Below, piece by piece: positions 1-8,521 of a stretch of 37,416 nucleotides of DNA. Numbering within the stretch: position 1 is the first letter of the stretch; every line of letters starts with the position of its first letter. The translations under genes were made by a program, and so were the position numbers. This stretch comes from Bacteroidales bacterium. Lineage in GTDB: Bacteria; Bacteroidota; Bacteroidia; Bacteroidales; UBA932. Location of the stretch: assembly GCA_017615615.1 (NCBI GenBank), contig JAFZZW010000030.1, positions 1-37,416 on the forward strand, in the 5' to 3' direction. The notes under the pieces are model-generated. The model ran no database searches, had not been told where the DNA came from, and was given only the letters and a program-made list of their open reading frames with translations.

Positions 1-726
1 AGTCCAGAGGTCCCAGTCGCGGGCGGGAAGGCGGCTGACGGTGCGCAGGAGCCTGTAGCGCTTGCGCAGGTGGCGGTCCCAGCCGCGGGTGGAGAGGTCC
101 GGGTCGGAGATCCTGGAAAGGATGCCGGCGGCGTCGGCGCAGCCGAAGTGGAACAGGAACAGCCCGGGAATGATCTTGAAGTCGCTGCCGCGGACGCGGT
201 GAAAGCCGCTGCCCCAGGACGCTTTGGCACACAGGATAGACGCTTTTGTATAGCGCGTAGACAGCAGGGCGAAGCTCCGCTGGCCCAGCACCGGCCGCTG
301 CCAGTCAAGCGCCCCTTCGCAGGATGTATTCTGCACCACGTCGCATCCCAGGGGCGAGAACGCCTTGCGGCCGCGGACGTCCAGGGACGACAGGAATCCG
401 GAAAGCGAGACGCCGAGCGACGGGTCCGGCGTGATGAATTCGTCGACGTCCGTGCCGATTACGAAATCGTAGCGGTCCAGAAGGGTGCGGGCGCAGTCGG
501 ACAGGATGGCTATACGACCCTTGTCGGCCTTGCTGACCTGGCCCTCCACCCGGGGGACGATGCGGACGTTGCACCCTTCGGTGAACGCAGGAGGAACCTG
601 GTCCTGGCCGTCGAAAAAGATGTACAGATTATCCTTCCCGAACTCGCTTCCGTACCAATCGACCCACTTCCTGAGGAAAAAGCTCCCGTCGCGGACCATG
701 GTTATTGCGCATATTCGCTTTTCCAT
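1..726 (-). CDS. Glycosyltransferase family 2-like protein (partial, C-terminus outside window)
   Basis: The minus-strand frame opens with ATG at 726-724 and stays open for 242 codons to the left edge, so the 3' end is missing. The protein starts MEKRICAITMVRDGSFFLRK, matching the first beta strand and NEx/RDx turn of the Glyco_tranf_2_4-type glycosyltransferases. Residues 93-97 read DVDEF, the acidic metal/sugar-nucleotide motif of that family. No signal peptide or membrane segment is visible, so it probably acts in the cytoplasm on a surface glycan; the substrate cannot be told. The start is fixed by the N-terminal strand and by a TAnnTTTG box ending 4 bases upstream, which implies a leaderless mRNA. 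It diverges from the MMPL transporter gene. Confidence 0.8.
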   Translation of the reverse strand, partial: MEKRICAITMVRDGSFFLRKWVDWYGSEFGKDNLYIFFDGQDQVPPAFTEGCNVRIVPRVEGQVSKADKGRIAILSDCARTLLDRYDFVIGTDVDEFITPDPSLGVSLSGFLSSLDVRGRKAFSPLGCDVVQNTSCEGALDWQRPVLGQRSFALLSTRYTKASILCAKASWGSGFHRVRGSDFKIIPGLFLFHFGCADAAGILSRISDPDLSTRGWDRHLRKRYRLLRTVSRLPARDWDLWT

Positions 727-730
727 ATTC

Positions 731-763
731 CAAAGGTACATTTTAATTTCGGAAATTGCCAAA
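731..763 (-). promoter_or_regulatory. Promoter of the partial glycosyltransferase gene
   Basis: On the minus strand TTTG (760-763) is followed after 21 bases by TACCTTTG (738-731), a full match to the Bacteroidota -33/-7 consensus. The box ends 4 bases before the ATG. It overlaps the oppositely directed promoter at 747-778. Confidence 0.7.
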
Positions 764-778
764 GAAATACTAAATTTG
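747..778 (+). promoter_or_regulatory. Promoter of the MMPL transporter gene
   Basis: TTTC (747-750), a 20-base spacer and TAAATTTG (771-778) fit the Bacteroidota promoter, with one mismatch in the -33 element. The box ends 8 bases before the ATG at 787. Its DNA is interleaved with the divergent promoter at 731-763. Confidence 0.65.
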
Positions 779-786
779 TGGGATTT

Positions 787-3700
787 ATGCGTGTAGCCGA
801 ATTCCTTGTAAAATGGCGCAGATTCTTTCTCGCCCTTACGATGGTCACTGCCATCGTTTTCGGCTTGTGCATGCCTAAGCTAAACGTAATATACGACATA
901 GCTTACTTTCTCCCTGACGATTCCGTGGTAAAGCAGGGCGTGGATCGCGTGGAGAGGGAATTCCCCGGCCTGCAGCTCCAGAACAACATGCTTTACGTCA
1001 TGTTCGAGAATCTGGAGGATCCAGGGGAGGCTGAGCGTGAGCTTTCCGCCTTCACCGACGGAATGGCCCTCATGGATACGAGGGAATCGGAACAGTACAC
1101 CCTGTTCCAGTACCTTCCCGTAACCGGAGTCGATGTACGCGCCGCCAAGGCGGCCATTGAGGAGCACTGGGGGGACGATGCCATAGTAGAGATCGACCTC
1201 GACAAGAACATGCCGGCGGACATCGTCCCGATGATCACGCTCGGCGCCATCCTGGTCCTTGTCGTCCTGCTGGTCATGTGCCAGTCGTTCGTGGAGGTAT
1301 TCCTGTTCCTGCTTTCCATGTTGATCGCCGTCATCATCAACATGGGCACCTGCGTCCTCATGCCAAGCGTGTCATACCTGACGGTTACCATAGCCGGGGT
1401 GCTTCAGATGATTCTGTCGATGGACTATTCCATCATCCTCACCAACCGGTACCGCCAGGAAAAGGAGAAGGCAAGCAGCAACGAACAGGCTATGGCGCGG
1501 GCGATCCGCGGGGCCTCCCAGACCATATTCAGCAGCGCGCTTACCACAGTCGTCAGCCTTCTGATGCTCATGTTCATGAAGGTCAAGTTCGGCCCGGACC
1601 TCGGCTTCGTCCTTTCCAAGGGCGTGGTCTGCAGCCTCATCTGCAACTTCACCGTTCTGCCGTCCTTCATCCTGGCTTGCGACAAGGCCATCGCCGCCAC
1701 CAGCAAGAAGATTCCCACTCTGCCTTTCGGAGCCCTCGCCCGCCTGCAGATTCGGCTCAAGATTCCCCTTACCATTCTCTTCGTTGCGATATTCGTTACG
1801 GCCTGCATCCTCCAGAACCGCACGGAGGTGTCGTTCTCGGCCTTATGGGATACGCCCATTTCCAAGGTGTTCCCTCCCCAGAACCCGGTCATCCTTCTGT
1901 ATGAGAATGAGGACGAGATGGCTGTCCCGGGCATATTGGACACGCTGGACAGGGATCCTTCAGTCCTTTCTACCCTGAGTTATCCTGCTCTGATGCTCTC
2001 CGGTTACACCGCTTCGGAGATGGCCGAACGCTACGGCAGCCTGTCTCCGATGGTCAACGAAGAAATCCTTCGGCTGATCTATTACGCACACGCGCACCCG
2101 GAGCGCAACGAGCAGCTTAGTTTCCAGGAGATGGAGTCGATGATAGGCAGGCTGTCTTCCAAGGGGCTGCTGCCCAAGGGCTACGATATGAATTCCATGC
2201 TGAAGGACCTTGCTCCTTCGGCCCCTGCCAAGCCTTCTGCCGGGAAAACGCACACCGTGCCGGCGGCCGTAAAGCCGGAGCCGGTACCCGGGCCTGCGGA
2301 GATTGCACCCGCGCCCGACAGCACCGCCGTTGCCGTCCCTGCAGACAGCGTCCTCCGTGCCTTCGCTTATCCTGACAGCGCCGCCATGGCCGTTCCCGTG
2401 GACAGCACATCCCTTGCTGCCGCGCTTCCCGACAGCACCGCTGCATCCGTCGCCCCTGATGCCCCTGATGACCTTCCCGCCTATCCTGAGATTACATATG
2501 AGCTGGCCACACGCCAGATGACCTCCCGCCAGATGGCGGACCTTCTCGGAGTCGATCGCTCCATAGTGAGTACCGGATACCGCATGGCCGGCCGTACGCG
2601 CAAGCCTGCCACTATGTCCCCTCACGAGATGAGTTCTTTCATCGTAAGCAAGATTCTTCCGGACAAGCGCTATTCTTCTTTTGTCCCGGCAGAGCAGAAG
2701 GAGCAGATACTGGAGATCCACCGCCTTCTGGATTCGGCATTCATAGCAGGACCTTCTCCCGCCCAACTGGCCGACCTCCCCCTGCTGGCATCTGCGGACA
2801 GTTCCGGCAGATCTTCCCGTACCGACTCCCTTGCAGTGACGGCGCCGGATACCCCCGTGCAGGAACAGGAGCCTGAGGAGGATGATTATGTTCCTCCCAC
2901 CCCTCTGGAGAAGCTTGCGATGATGTACATGTCCGGCAACCGCTATTCCGCGGGAAGGATCTATTCCGCCCTGCGTTCGGCAGGTGTAAAGGTCAACAGG
3001 GACGACATCGACCTCCTGTTCCTGTATGCCGGCTCCACCCTCAATTACGACAAGAACTTCCGGATGTCGCCTGGAGGCATGATAGAGTTCCTCTACGACA
3101 AGATACTTCCTGATCCCATGTTCTCCAGGTTTATCGACGAGGAATCCCGTGAGTCCCTGGACTCCATGCGGGACCTCATAGGAGACGGCATCAACGCATT
3201 GCGGGGGAAGAATTGTTCTGTCGCCATGGCCTTCACCGATTACGACTTCGAGTCTCCGGAGACATTCGAGTTCATAGAGCGTTTCCAGGCGCTCGCGGAC
3301 CGTTCTCTTAAAGAGCCGGGCATACTTATGGGTGAATCCGTCATCTACAAGGAGTTCAAGGACGATTTCCACTGGGAACTGATACTGCTGACCATACTCA
3401 CCGTCACGGCTATATTCATCATAGTATTGCTGACGTTCCGCTCCTTCATCATTCCGATCCTGCTCATCATAACCGTCATGTCCGGAGTTTACGTGAACGT
3501 TATCTTCAGCGGACTGGGCGGACAGACGATGTATTTCCTGTCGTACCTGATAATTCAGTCCATCCTGATGGGTGCGACCATCGACTATTCCATCCTCCTC
3601 ACCAGTTACTACAGGGAGGAACGTATGGTAAAGGGCATAGTCAAGTCGCTTGCCGACTCGTTCCGCCGCGCGGGCCATTCCATACTCACGTCCGGACTGA

Positions 3701-3900
3701 TCCTGACACTGGCGCCTTATGCCATGAGTCTCATGATCGACGACAAGATTGTGGAGGCGATCCTCAAGCCCCTCGCAGTAGGCGCCCTGGTGGCAATCCT
3801 TATCATTCTGCTTATACTTCCCGGTGTCATTGCCGTATGCGACCGTTTCATAGCACCCAAGGGCGCAAAACGGTCTAATAAATCTTACTCTCAAAAGTAG
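787..3900 (+). CDS. MMPL/RND-superfamily membrane transporter
   Basis: A 1037-residue inner-membrane protein with the duplicated RND architecture. There is an N-terminal TM (about 12-29), an extracytoplasmic segment, and a TM bundle (about 147-340) containing MDYSIILTNRYR near 211-223. A large middle region follows, then a second bundle (about 862-1020) with the matching IDYSILLTSYYRE near 931. These paired D-Y motifs in TM4 positions are typical of proton-coupled MMPL exporters of lipids or hydrophobic cargo; the cargo here is unknown. Residues about 476-561 form an Ala/Pro/Ser-rich linker with repeated P-D-S-T/A units, unusual for the family. The frame is open back to position 70, but the start at 787 follows a promoter box and gives the expected MRVAEFLVKWRR N-terminus. 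Its last 26 bases overlap the convergent Mfa2-like gene. Confidence 0.85.
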   Translation: MRVAEFLVKWRRFFLALTMVTAIVFGLCMPKLNVIYDIAYFLPDDSVVKQGVDRVEREFPGLQLQNNMLYVMFENLEDPGEAERELSAFTDGMALMDTRESEQYTLFQYLPVTGVDVRAAKAAIEEHWGDDAIVEIDLDKNMPADIVPMITLGAILVLVVLLVMCQSFVEVFLFLLSMLIAVIINMGTCVLMPSVSYLTVTIAGVLQMILSMDYSIILTNRYRQEKEKASSNEQAMARAIRGASQTIFSSALTTVVSLLMLMFMKVKFGPDLGFVLSKGVVCSLICNFTVLPSFILACDKAIAATSKKIPTLPFGALARLQIRLKIPLTILFVAIFVTACILQNRTEVSFSALWDTPISKVFPPQNPVILLYENEDEMAVPGILDTLDRDPSVLSTLSYPALMLSGYTASEMAERYGSLSPMVNEEILRLIYYAHAHPERNEQLSFQEMESMIGRLSSKGLLPKGYDMNSMLKDLAPSAPAKPSAGKTHTVPAAVKPEPVPGPAEIAPAPDSTAVAVPADSVLRAFAYPDSAAMAVPVDSTSLAAALPDSTAASVAPDAPDDLPAYPEITYELATRQMTSRQMADLLGVDRSIVSTGYRMAGRTRKPATMSPHEMSSFIVSKILPDKRYSSFVPAEQKEQILEIHRLLDSAFIAGPSPAQLADLPLLASADSSGRSSRTDSLAVTAPDTPVQEQEPEEDDYVPPTPLEKLAMMYMSGNRYSAGRIYSALRSAGVKVNRDDIDLLFLYAGSTLNYDKNFRMSPGGMIEFLYDKILPDPMFSRFIDEESRESLDSMRDLIGDGINALRGKNCSVAMAFTDYDFESPETFEFIERFQALADRSLKEPGILMGESVIYKEFKDDFHWELILLTILTVTAIFIIVLLTFRSFIIPILLIITVMSGVYVNVIFSGLGGQTMYFLSYLIIQSILMGATIDYSILLTSYYREERMVKGIVKSLADSFRRAGHSILTSGLILTLAPYAMSLMIDDKIVEAILKPLAVGALVAILIILLILPGVIAVCDRFIAPKGAKRSNKSYSQK

Positions 3901-4825
3901 CTTCTCCCGTAACGGTCATATCCACCCGGACAGTGCTGTTGCGGGTTATCGCCGGCAGCGTGACGCGATACTGATGTGTCTCACCCTCTATCTCGCACTC
4001 CAGGACGAATCCGGTGGAAGGCGTACCGATAGTCGCTTCCTGCGAATCGTTGGGGTAGCAGAACAGTTCCGTCCCGGGTATCTGGGCGAACACTCCGATG
4101 TCGTACGGCAGGCTCCGGACGGGAGGCGACAGTATCATTTCCGACGGGTGGAAACCCTCCGTCCGCAGAACTTCCGCCGCAGCGTTCATGTTCTCCAGAT
4201 AGATTCTCGGGTCTTCCAGGCGTACGTACCCCTTGAGCTTGTTGGCCACTTCTCCTATCATCACGCGCGACAGCAGCGGCGCAAGCGTAAGATACCCTGC
4301 CCGCCCTGCCTCCACGTCCTTCTGGCCGCTCATGACCGGCTGCGTGGGGGAATCCTCCTCAAACCTGTAGGTGAGCAGTTCTATCGAATCGTATCTGTCC
4401 AGGGCCGTGGTGTTGAAGCTCCTGGGGGAATTGGCGATGGCAACCACGGTTACGTTCCTTGCCTTGCAGAAGAAAACTGCGCTGTCCGGCAGGAATCCGT
4501 AGCTGCGCGTCAGCAGCAACTCCCTCAGTCCGTCTGCATTGTATACGAAGATATCGGTGCGGCGTATGTGGCGTGTAGTGTCCGCCGTGGCGTCATTGAT
4601 ACGGAAGCGTACGGCGAAACGGCTGCTGTCCGCCTGCACATATACGTCGTCGGACGGCCTCGTATCCAGCGGCAGCTTCATCTTGCAAGACGGAGTCAAA
4701 CAGACCGGTACGAGCAGTAGTAGCAAGTCACAAAAAGATACGATTAGTCGGGGCAGACTGCCCCCCGGCGGGCGCCGTAGAAAGAATAGCCTGTGCCGGC
4801 CTGGTTGATTCCGTTGCGATTTCAT
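3875..4825 (-). CDS. FimB/Mfa2-family fimbrial lipoprotein (anchor-like)
   Basis: A 316-residue predicted lipoprotein. An unusually long N-terminus precedes the hydrophobic stretch LLLLLVPVCLTPSC with a lipobox Cys at 47. The beta-rich body contains the pattern FVYNADG followed by VVAIANSP, characteristic of the Mfa2/FimB anchor or assembly subunits of Bacteroidales type V fimbriae. By family knowledge it would sit in the outer membrane and anchor or terminate a pilus, but no major fimbrillin gene is adjacent. The ATG lies 7 bases after a TAGCTTTG box, so the leader is nearly absent. The 3' end overlaps the MMPL gene by 26 bases in convergent orientation. The family call is by sequence pattern and is fairly but not fully certain. 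Confidence 0.7.
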   Translation of the reverse strand: MKSQRNQPGRHRLFFLRRPPGGSLPRLIVSFCDLLLLLVPVCLTPSCKMKLPLDTRPSDDVYVQADSSRFAVRFRINDATADTTRHIRRTDIFVYNADGLRELLLTRSYGFLPDSAVFFCKARNVTVVAIANSPRSFNTTALDRYDSIELLTYRFEEDSPTQPVMSGQKDVEAGRAGYLTLAPLLSRVMIGEVANKLKGYVRLEDPRIYLENMNAAAEVLRTEGFHPSEMILSPPVRSLPYDIGVFAQIPGTELFCYPNDSQEATIGTPSTGFVLECEIEGETHQYRVTLPAITRNSTVRVDMTVTGEATFESKIY

Positions 4826-4832
4826 AGTGCTG

Positions 4833-4863
4833 CAAAGCTATGCAGAGCCTATGGAACCGCAAT
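4833..4863 (-). promoter_or_regulatory. Promoter of the Mfa2-like gene
   Basis: ATTG (4863-4860), a 19-base spacer and TAGCTTTG (4840-4833) on the minus strand. The -7 box is a full match and the -33 element has one mismatch. The box ends 7 bases before the ATG. It separates this gene from the end of the nqr/glycosyltransferase operon. Confidence 0.6.
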
Positions 4864-4901
4864 GGAATTGAAAAAATCGTAAATAAGGTTTTGCTGATTA
4901 T

Positions 4902-6002
4902 TCAGAGTCCCTTTTCCGGACCCCCTTCCAGACCCCTCAGAAGTTCAATGTATCTTTTGATGAAAAGACTTTTGGGGAAATTTTCGGCGGCTATGGCAAG
5001 GCTCTCGGCACCATATTCGGCAATGCTGCTGCAGTCCAGCGAAGCAAGCCTCTGCAGGGCCTTGACAATGGAACGTCTGTCGTATGGGTTGAACAGGAAG
5101 CCGTTGCGCCCGGGAATGACATAGCGGGCGTTGTCGGAAACGTCGCTGCAGATGGCAGGCATGCCTGTGGTAAGGGCCTCGGCAAGCGAATTGGGGGTGC
5201 CTTCATAGAAACTGGGAAGGCAGAATGCATCGAACTTCCCGTACAGATCCGCGGGGTTGTCCGTTGCTGGATGTATGCGGAAACGGCTGCCGATTCCCAG
5301 CCGCGCGATCAGTTTCCCGCATCTGCGCGCATAGCGGCTGTCGCCGGCGGCTCCGTACCAGTCGAACTCCAGGCCGGAGAGCGACGGATCGGCGGCGGCC
5401 TTTATCAACCGCACGGCGTTCTTGCGCGGGTGCAGGCGCGCCACGGTGAGCACCTTCATCGGCCCGGATCCTCCCTTTGCCGCCGGCGAGGGGCGGAATA
5501 TATCCGAATCCACGAAGTTTGGAATAGTTTCCAGCCTGAGCCGCAAGCCGGGGCAGTGTCTGCTCACGAAAGCCGTCTGGGCGAAGCTGTTGCATACGAC
5601 TGCGTCGGCCTCCATGCGGAACAGGGTGAAGCGGAAACGGTCATGGGGGAACATCAGGGTGTTGCAGTTGCGCTCGGACACTATCAGTTTGAACCCCGGA
5701 TAAACCATATGCGCCAGGCAGGCCTTGATGTTGGCGCCCACAAGGAACGAAATGACTGCCTGGGTGCCGTTTTCCTTAAGGTGTGAAACAATCTGCCGCA
5801 CAAGCCTGAGGTCGCCTCCTCGGGGCGTTATATGCGTGTGCATGACTCCTGCAGCCTCAAGTTCCGGGGCGTAGAAGTCGCCGTGGCGGTATGTGACCAC
5901 CTCGACGACGTGACCGGCCTTGCGGAGAAGTGCCGCAAGGCCGACCAGCTGCCGTTCCGCCCCGCCGAGGCGGAGGGAAGATATGATACAACTTATCGTC
6001 AA
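4902..6002 (-). CDS. GT4-family glycosyltransferase at the end of the nqr operon
   Basis: A 366-residue GT-B fold glycosyltransferase. The N-terminus CIISSLRLGGAERQLVGL is the acceptor-domain glycine-rich loop. The C-terminal donor domain has the VARLHPRKN and FCLPSFYEGTPNSLAEAL segments, including the E-x7-E-type nucleotide-sugar site (EGTPNSLAE). It would transfer a sugar from a nucleotide donor in the cytoplasm, probably for surface polysaccharide or lipid-linked glycan. The start codon is TTG at 6002-6000 and overlaps the nqrF stop TGA (6001-5999). This start gives the exact family N-terminus, so the gene is probably translationally coupled to nqrF. Nothing else links it to Na+ pumping; sharing the transcript may be incidental. 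Confidence 0.85.
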   Translation of the reverse strand: MTISCIISSLRLGGAERQLVGLAALLRKAGHVVEVVTYRHGDFYAPELEAAGVMHTHITPRGGDLRLVRQIVSHLKENGTQAVISFLVGANIKACLAHMVYPGFKLIVSERNCNTLMFPHDRFRFTLFRMEADAVVCNSFAQTAFVSRHCPGLRLRLETIPNFVDSDIFRPSPAAKGGSGPMKVLTVARLHPRKNAVRLIKAAADPSLSGLEFDWYGAAGDSRYARRCGKLIARLGIGSRFRIHPATDNPADLYGKFDAFCLPSFYEGTPNSLAEALTTGMPAICSDVSDNARYVIPGRNGFLFNPYDRRSIVKALQRLASLDCSSIAEYGAESLAIAAENFPKSLFIKRYIELLRGLEGGPEKGL

Positions 6003-7273
6003 GCGCCGAAGTTGTCGTACAGGATGTTCTCGGGAGCGACTCCCAGCGAATCAAGCAGTTCGTTGACGCACTTGGTCATCATGGGAGGACCGCACATGAA
6101 GTACTTGATGTCCTCGGGGGCCTCGTGGTCCTTGAGGTAGGTCTCGTACATCACGTTGTGCACAAAGCCGGCGGTGTAGGGAACTCCGGCCTCGTCTGCG
6201 GCGGGGTCGGGCCTGTCGAGGGCCAGGTGGAACTTGAAGTTGGGGAATTCTTTTTCGATTTCCGCGAAATCCTCAAGGTAGAAAGCCTCCACAAGTGCGC
6301 GTGCACCGTAGAAGAAGTGGACCTTGCGGCCGGTCTTGAGAGTCTTGAAAAGCTGCATGATGTGGCTGCGGAGAGGGGCCATGCCCGCGCCGCCTCCTAC
6401 GAAGATGTATTCCATGTCGGCGGGATCGTTCTCCGGGAGGAGGAACTCACCGAAGGGACCGCTGATCCATACTTTGTCGCCGGGTTTGCGGGAGAATACA
6501 TAAGTGGAAGCGATTCCCGGAGGCACGCCCGGCACGAACTTGAAGACACCCTTGGGCTGGGTCTTGTCGAACGGAGGAGTTGCGATACGGACGTTAAGCT
6601 TGATGATGTTCTTCTCGCCGGGATAGGAGGCCATGGAGTATGCACGTACCGTTGGCTCCGTATTCCTGTACTTGAGCGAGGTGATGCCGTACTTCTCCCA
6701 GTCGCCCATATAGACGGGGGCCACGCCCATGTCGGAGAAGTCCGCCTCGTACGCGGGGATGTCTATCTGGATGTATTCACCCGACTTGAAGTCGATATGC
6801 TCGCCCTCGGGAAGCCTGACGGTGAATTCCTTGATGAAGGTGGCGACGTTGTCGTTGGAAATGACCTCGCACTCGAGTTTCTTGACGCTGAGGGCGCTTT
6901 CCGCAACCTGGATCTTGAGGTTGTCCTTGACCTTGACCTGGCATCCCAGGCGCCAGCCCTCCTTGATCTGCTTGCGGTTGAAGAAACCGGTTTCGGTGGG
7001 GAGGATCTCTCCGCCGCCCTCGAACACCTGCACCTTGCACTGGCCGCAGTTGGCCTTGCCGCCGCAGGCGGACGGGAGGAAGATCTTCTCTCCTGCCAGA
7101 GTTGCCATGAGGTTGTTGCCGGGGGCTACGTCGAGCTCCTTCTTGCCGCCGTTGATGTCTATCTTTACCGTGCCCTTGGGGGTAATCCAGTTCTTGACGA
7201 CCAGAAGCAGGGCCACGAGGATCAGCGTCACTGTGGCGATGACCGCAATTGCTGCAATAATAGTCTGTGTCAT
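5999..7273 (-). CDS. nqrF: Na+-translocating NADH:quinone reductase subunit F
   Basis: The NADH-oxidising subunit, 424 residues. It has one N-terminal TM (about 4-26), then a 2Fe-2S ferredoxin domain with ligands Cys70, Cys76, Cys79 and Cys111. A FAD-binding segment contains RAYSMAS, and the NADH domain contains GGGAGMAPLRSH and CGPPMM. It takes a hydride from cytosolic NADH onto FAD and passes single electrons via the iron-sulfur centre to the membrane subunits. It is the last nqr gene, 6 bases after nqrE, and its stop overlaps the TTG start of the following glycosyltransferase. All cofactor residues are present, so it should be active. Confidence 0.97.
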   Translation of the reverse strand: MTQTIIAAIAVIATVTLILVALLLVVKNWITPKGTVKIDINGGKKELDVAPGNNLMATLAGEKIFLPSACGGKANCGQCKVQVFEGGGEILPTETGFFNRKQIKEGWRLGCQVKVKDNLKIQVAESALSVKKLECEVISNDNVATFIKEFTVRLPEGEHIDFKSGEYIQIDIPAYEADFSDMGVAPVYMGDWEKYGITSLKYRNTEPTVRAYSMASYPGEKNIIKLNVRIATPPFDKTQPKGVFKFVPGVPPGIASTYVFSRKPGDKVWISGPFGEFLLPENDPADMEYIFVGGGAGMAPLRSHIMQLFKTLKTGRKVHFFYGARALVEAFYLEDFAEIEKEFPNFKFHLALDRPDPAADEAGVPYTAGFVHNVMYETYLKDHEAPEDIKYFMCGPPMMTKCVNELLDSLGVAPENILYDNFGA

Positions 7274-7279
7274 AGCCGC

Positions 7280-7894
7280 TTAAAGTTGAATTCCCATAAA
7301 GATCATGAAAGCCATGCCCATAAGGCCCACGGTGATGAACGTGATGCCAATTCCCTTGAGGGGCCCCGGTACGTTGCAGTAGCTCATCTTCTCGCGGATG
7401 GCTGCAAGGGCCACTATGGCGAGATACCAGCCGATGCCGGAGCCGAGTGCGTAAACCAGAGGTTCGCCGATGCCGGTGAAGTCTCTCTGCTGCATGAACA
7501 GCGAACCGCCGAGGATTGCGCAGTTGACGGCTATAAGCGGCAGGTAGATGCCGAGCGAAGAATAGAGCGAAGGAAGGAACTTCTCCACTATCATCTCCAC
7601 AAGCTGGACGAATGCGGCGATGACGGCGATGAAGATGATGAAGCTCAGGAAACTGAGGTCGACCTCGGCAAACTGGGGTCCGAGCCACTTGAGGGCTCCC
7701 GGCTGCAGCACGAAGGTGTTGAGCAGCCAGTTGAGGGGAAGCGTGCAGAGAAGCACGAAGATGACGGCGAGGCCGAGGCCGTTGGCCGTCTTGACGTTCT
7801 TCGATACTGCCAGGTATGAGCACATACCCAGGAAGTATGCGAAGATCATATTGTCAACGAAGATTGACTTTACGAATAGGCTGATGTATTCCAT
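7280..7894 (-). CDS. nqrE: Na+-translocating NADH:quinone reductase subunit E
   Basis: A 204-residue polytopic membrane protein with six predicted helices, of usual NqrE length. It begins [25 protein letters not shown]; this N-terminal inverted-topology segment carries one of the conserved Cys residues that bind the intramembrane iron centre shared with NqrD. It lies 12 bases after nqrD and 6 bases before nqrF, in conserved order. Homologous to RnfA, but the surrounding nqrA/B/C/F genes identify the complex as Nqr. Confidence 0.95.
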   Translation of the reverse strand: MEYISLFVKSIFVDNMIFAYFLGMCSYLAVSKNVKTANGLGLAVIFVLLCTLPLNWLLNTFVLQPGALKWLGPQFAEVDLSFLSFIIFIAVIAAFVQLVEMIVEKFLPSLYSSLGIYLPLIAVNCAILGGSLFMQQRDFTGIGEPLVYALGSGIGWYLAIVALAAIREKMSYCNVPGPLKGIGITFITVGLMGMAFMIFMGIQL

Positions 7895-7906
7895 AGGGCT
7901 GTGCTG

Positions 7907-8518
7907 CTATTTTTCCTGAAGGTCTTTGTCGAATGCCCTGTGAACCCAGATTATGCAACCCAGGAGGATGAGGGCGAACGGAGGAAGGATGACCAGGTTG
8001 TTGGGAATGTATCCCGAAGGCAGGACCTGGAATCCGAATAGGGTGCCGCTGCCGAGCAGCTCGCGGAAGAAAGCCACGATCACGAGGATGAGACCGTAGC
8101 CGAGTCCGTTTGCAATGCCGTCGAGCAGGGATGGGATGGGTTTGTTGCCGAGAGCGAAGGCCTCGATGCGGCCCATGACTATGCAGTTGGTGATGATGAG
8201 GCCGATATAGACGCTCAGCTGCTTGTCGATGGCGTAGGTGCCTTCGCCTGCCTTGAGGATCTGGTCCACCAGGATGACCATCATGGCAACCACCACCAGC
8301 TGGACGATGATTCGTACGCGGTTGGGGATGGTATTGCGGAGCAGGGAGCACACGAGGCTGGAAAGGCCGGTAACCGCGATGACTGACAGGGCCATCACCA
8401 CTGCGCCCTTGAGCTGGACGGTGACGGCCAGCGCCGAGCAGATGCCGAGCACAAGGACGGTAATCGGATTGCCCTTGAGGATCGGATTGAGGATAGTTTC
8501 TTTAAGTTTCTGTGCCAT
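7907..8518 (-). CDS. nqrD: Na+-translocating NADH:quinone reductase subunit D
   Basis: A 203-residue membrane subunit with about six helices, starting [19 protein letters not shown] and containing the family segment [11 protein letters not shown] with its conserved Cys. It pairs pseudo-symmetrically with NqrE and contributes to the Na+ path and the intramembrane iron site. It follows nqrC by 3 bases. Length and order are standard. Confidence 0.95.
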   Translation of the reverse strand: MAQKLKETILNPILKGNPITVLVLGICSALAVTVQLKGAVVMALSVIAVTGLSSLVCSLLRNTIPNRVRIIVQLVVVAMMVILVDQILKAGEGTYAIDKQLSVYIGLIITNCIVMGRIEAFALGNKPIPSLLDGIANGLGYGLILVIVAFFRELLGSGTLFGFQVLPSGYIPNNLVILPPFALILLGCIIWVHRAFDKDLQEK

Positions 8519-8521
8519 AAC

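Noticed and set aside
70-786. Upstream in-frame extension of the MMPL gene
   Set aside because: It runs antisense to the glycosyltransferase and through both promoters; its peptide has no family resemblance. The ATG at 787 is sufficient.
1960-3894. 644-codon minus-strand open frame
   Set aside because: It is a GC-rich antisense shadow of the MMPL transporter, with no recognisable domain.
6125-7819. 564-codon plus-strand open frame
   Set aside because: Antisense to nqrF and nqrE; low-complexity composition typical of shadow frames in GC-rich DNA.
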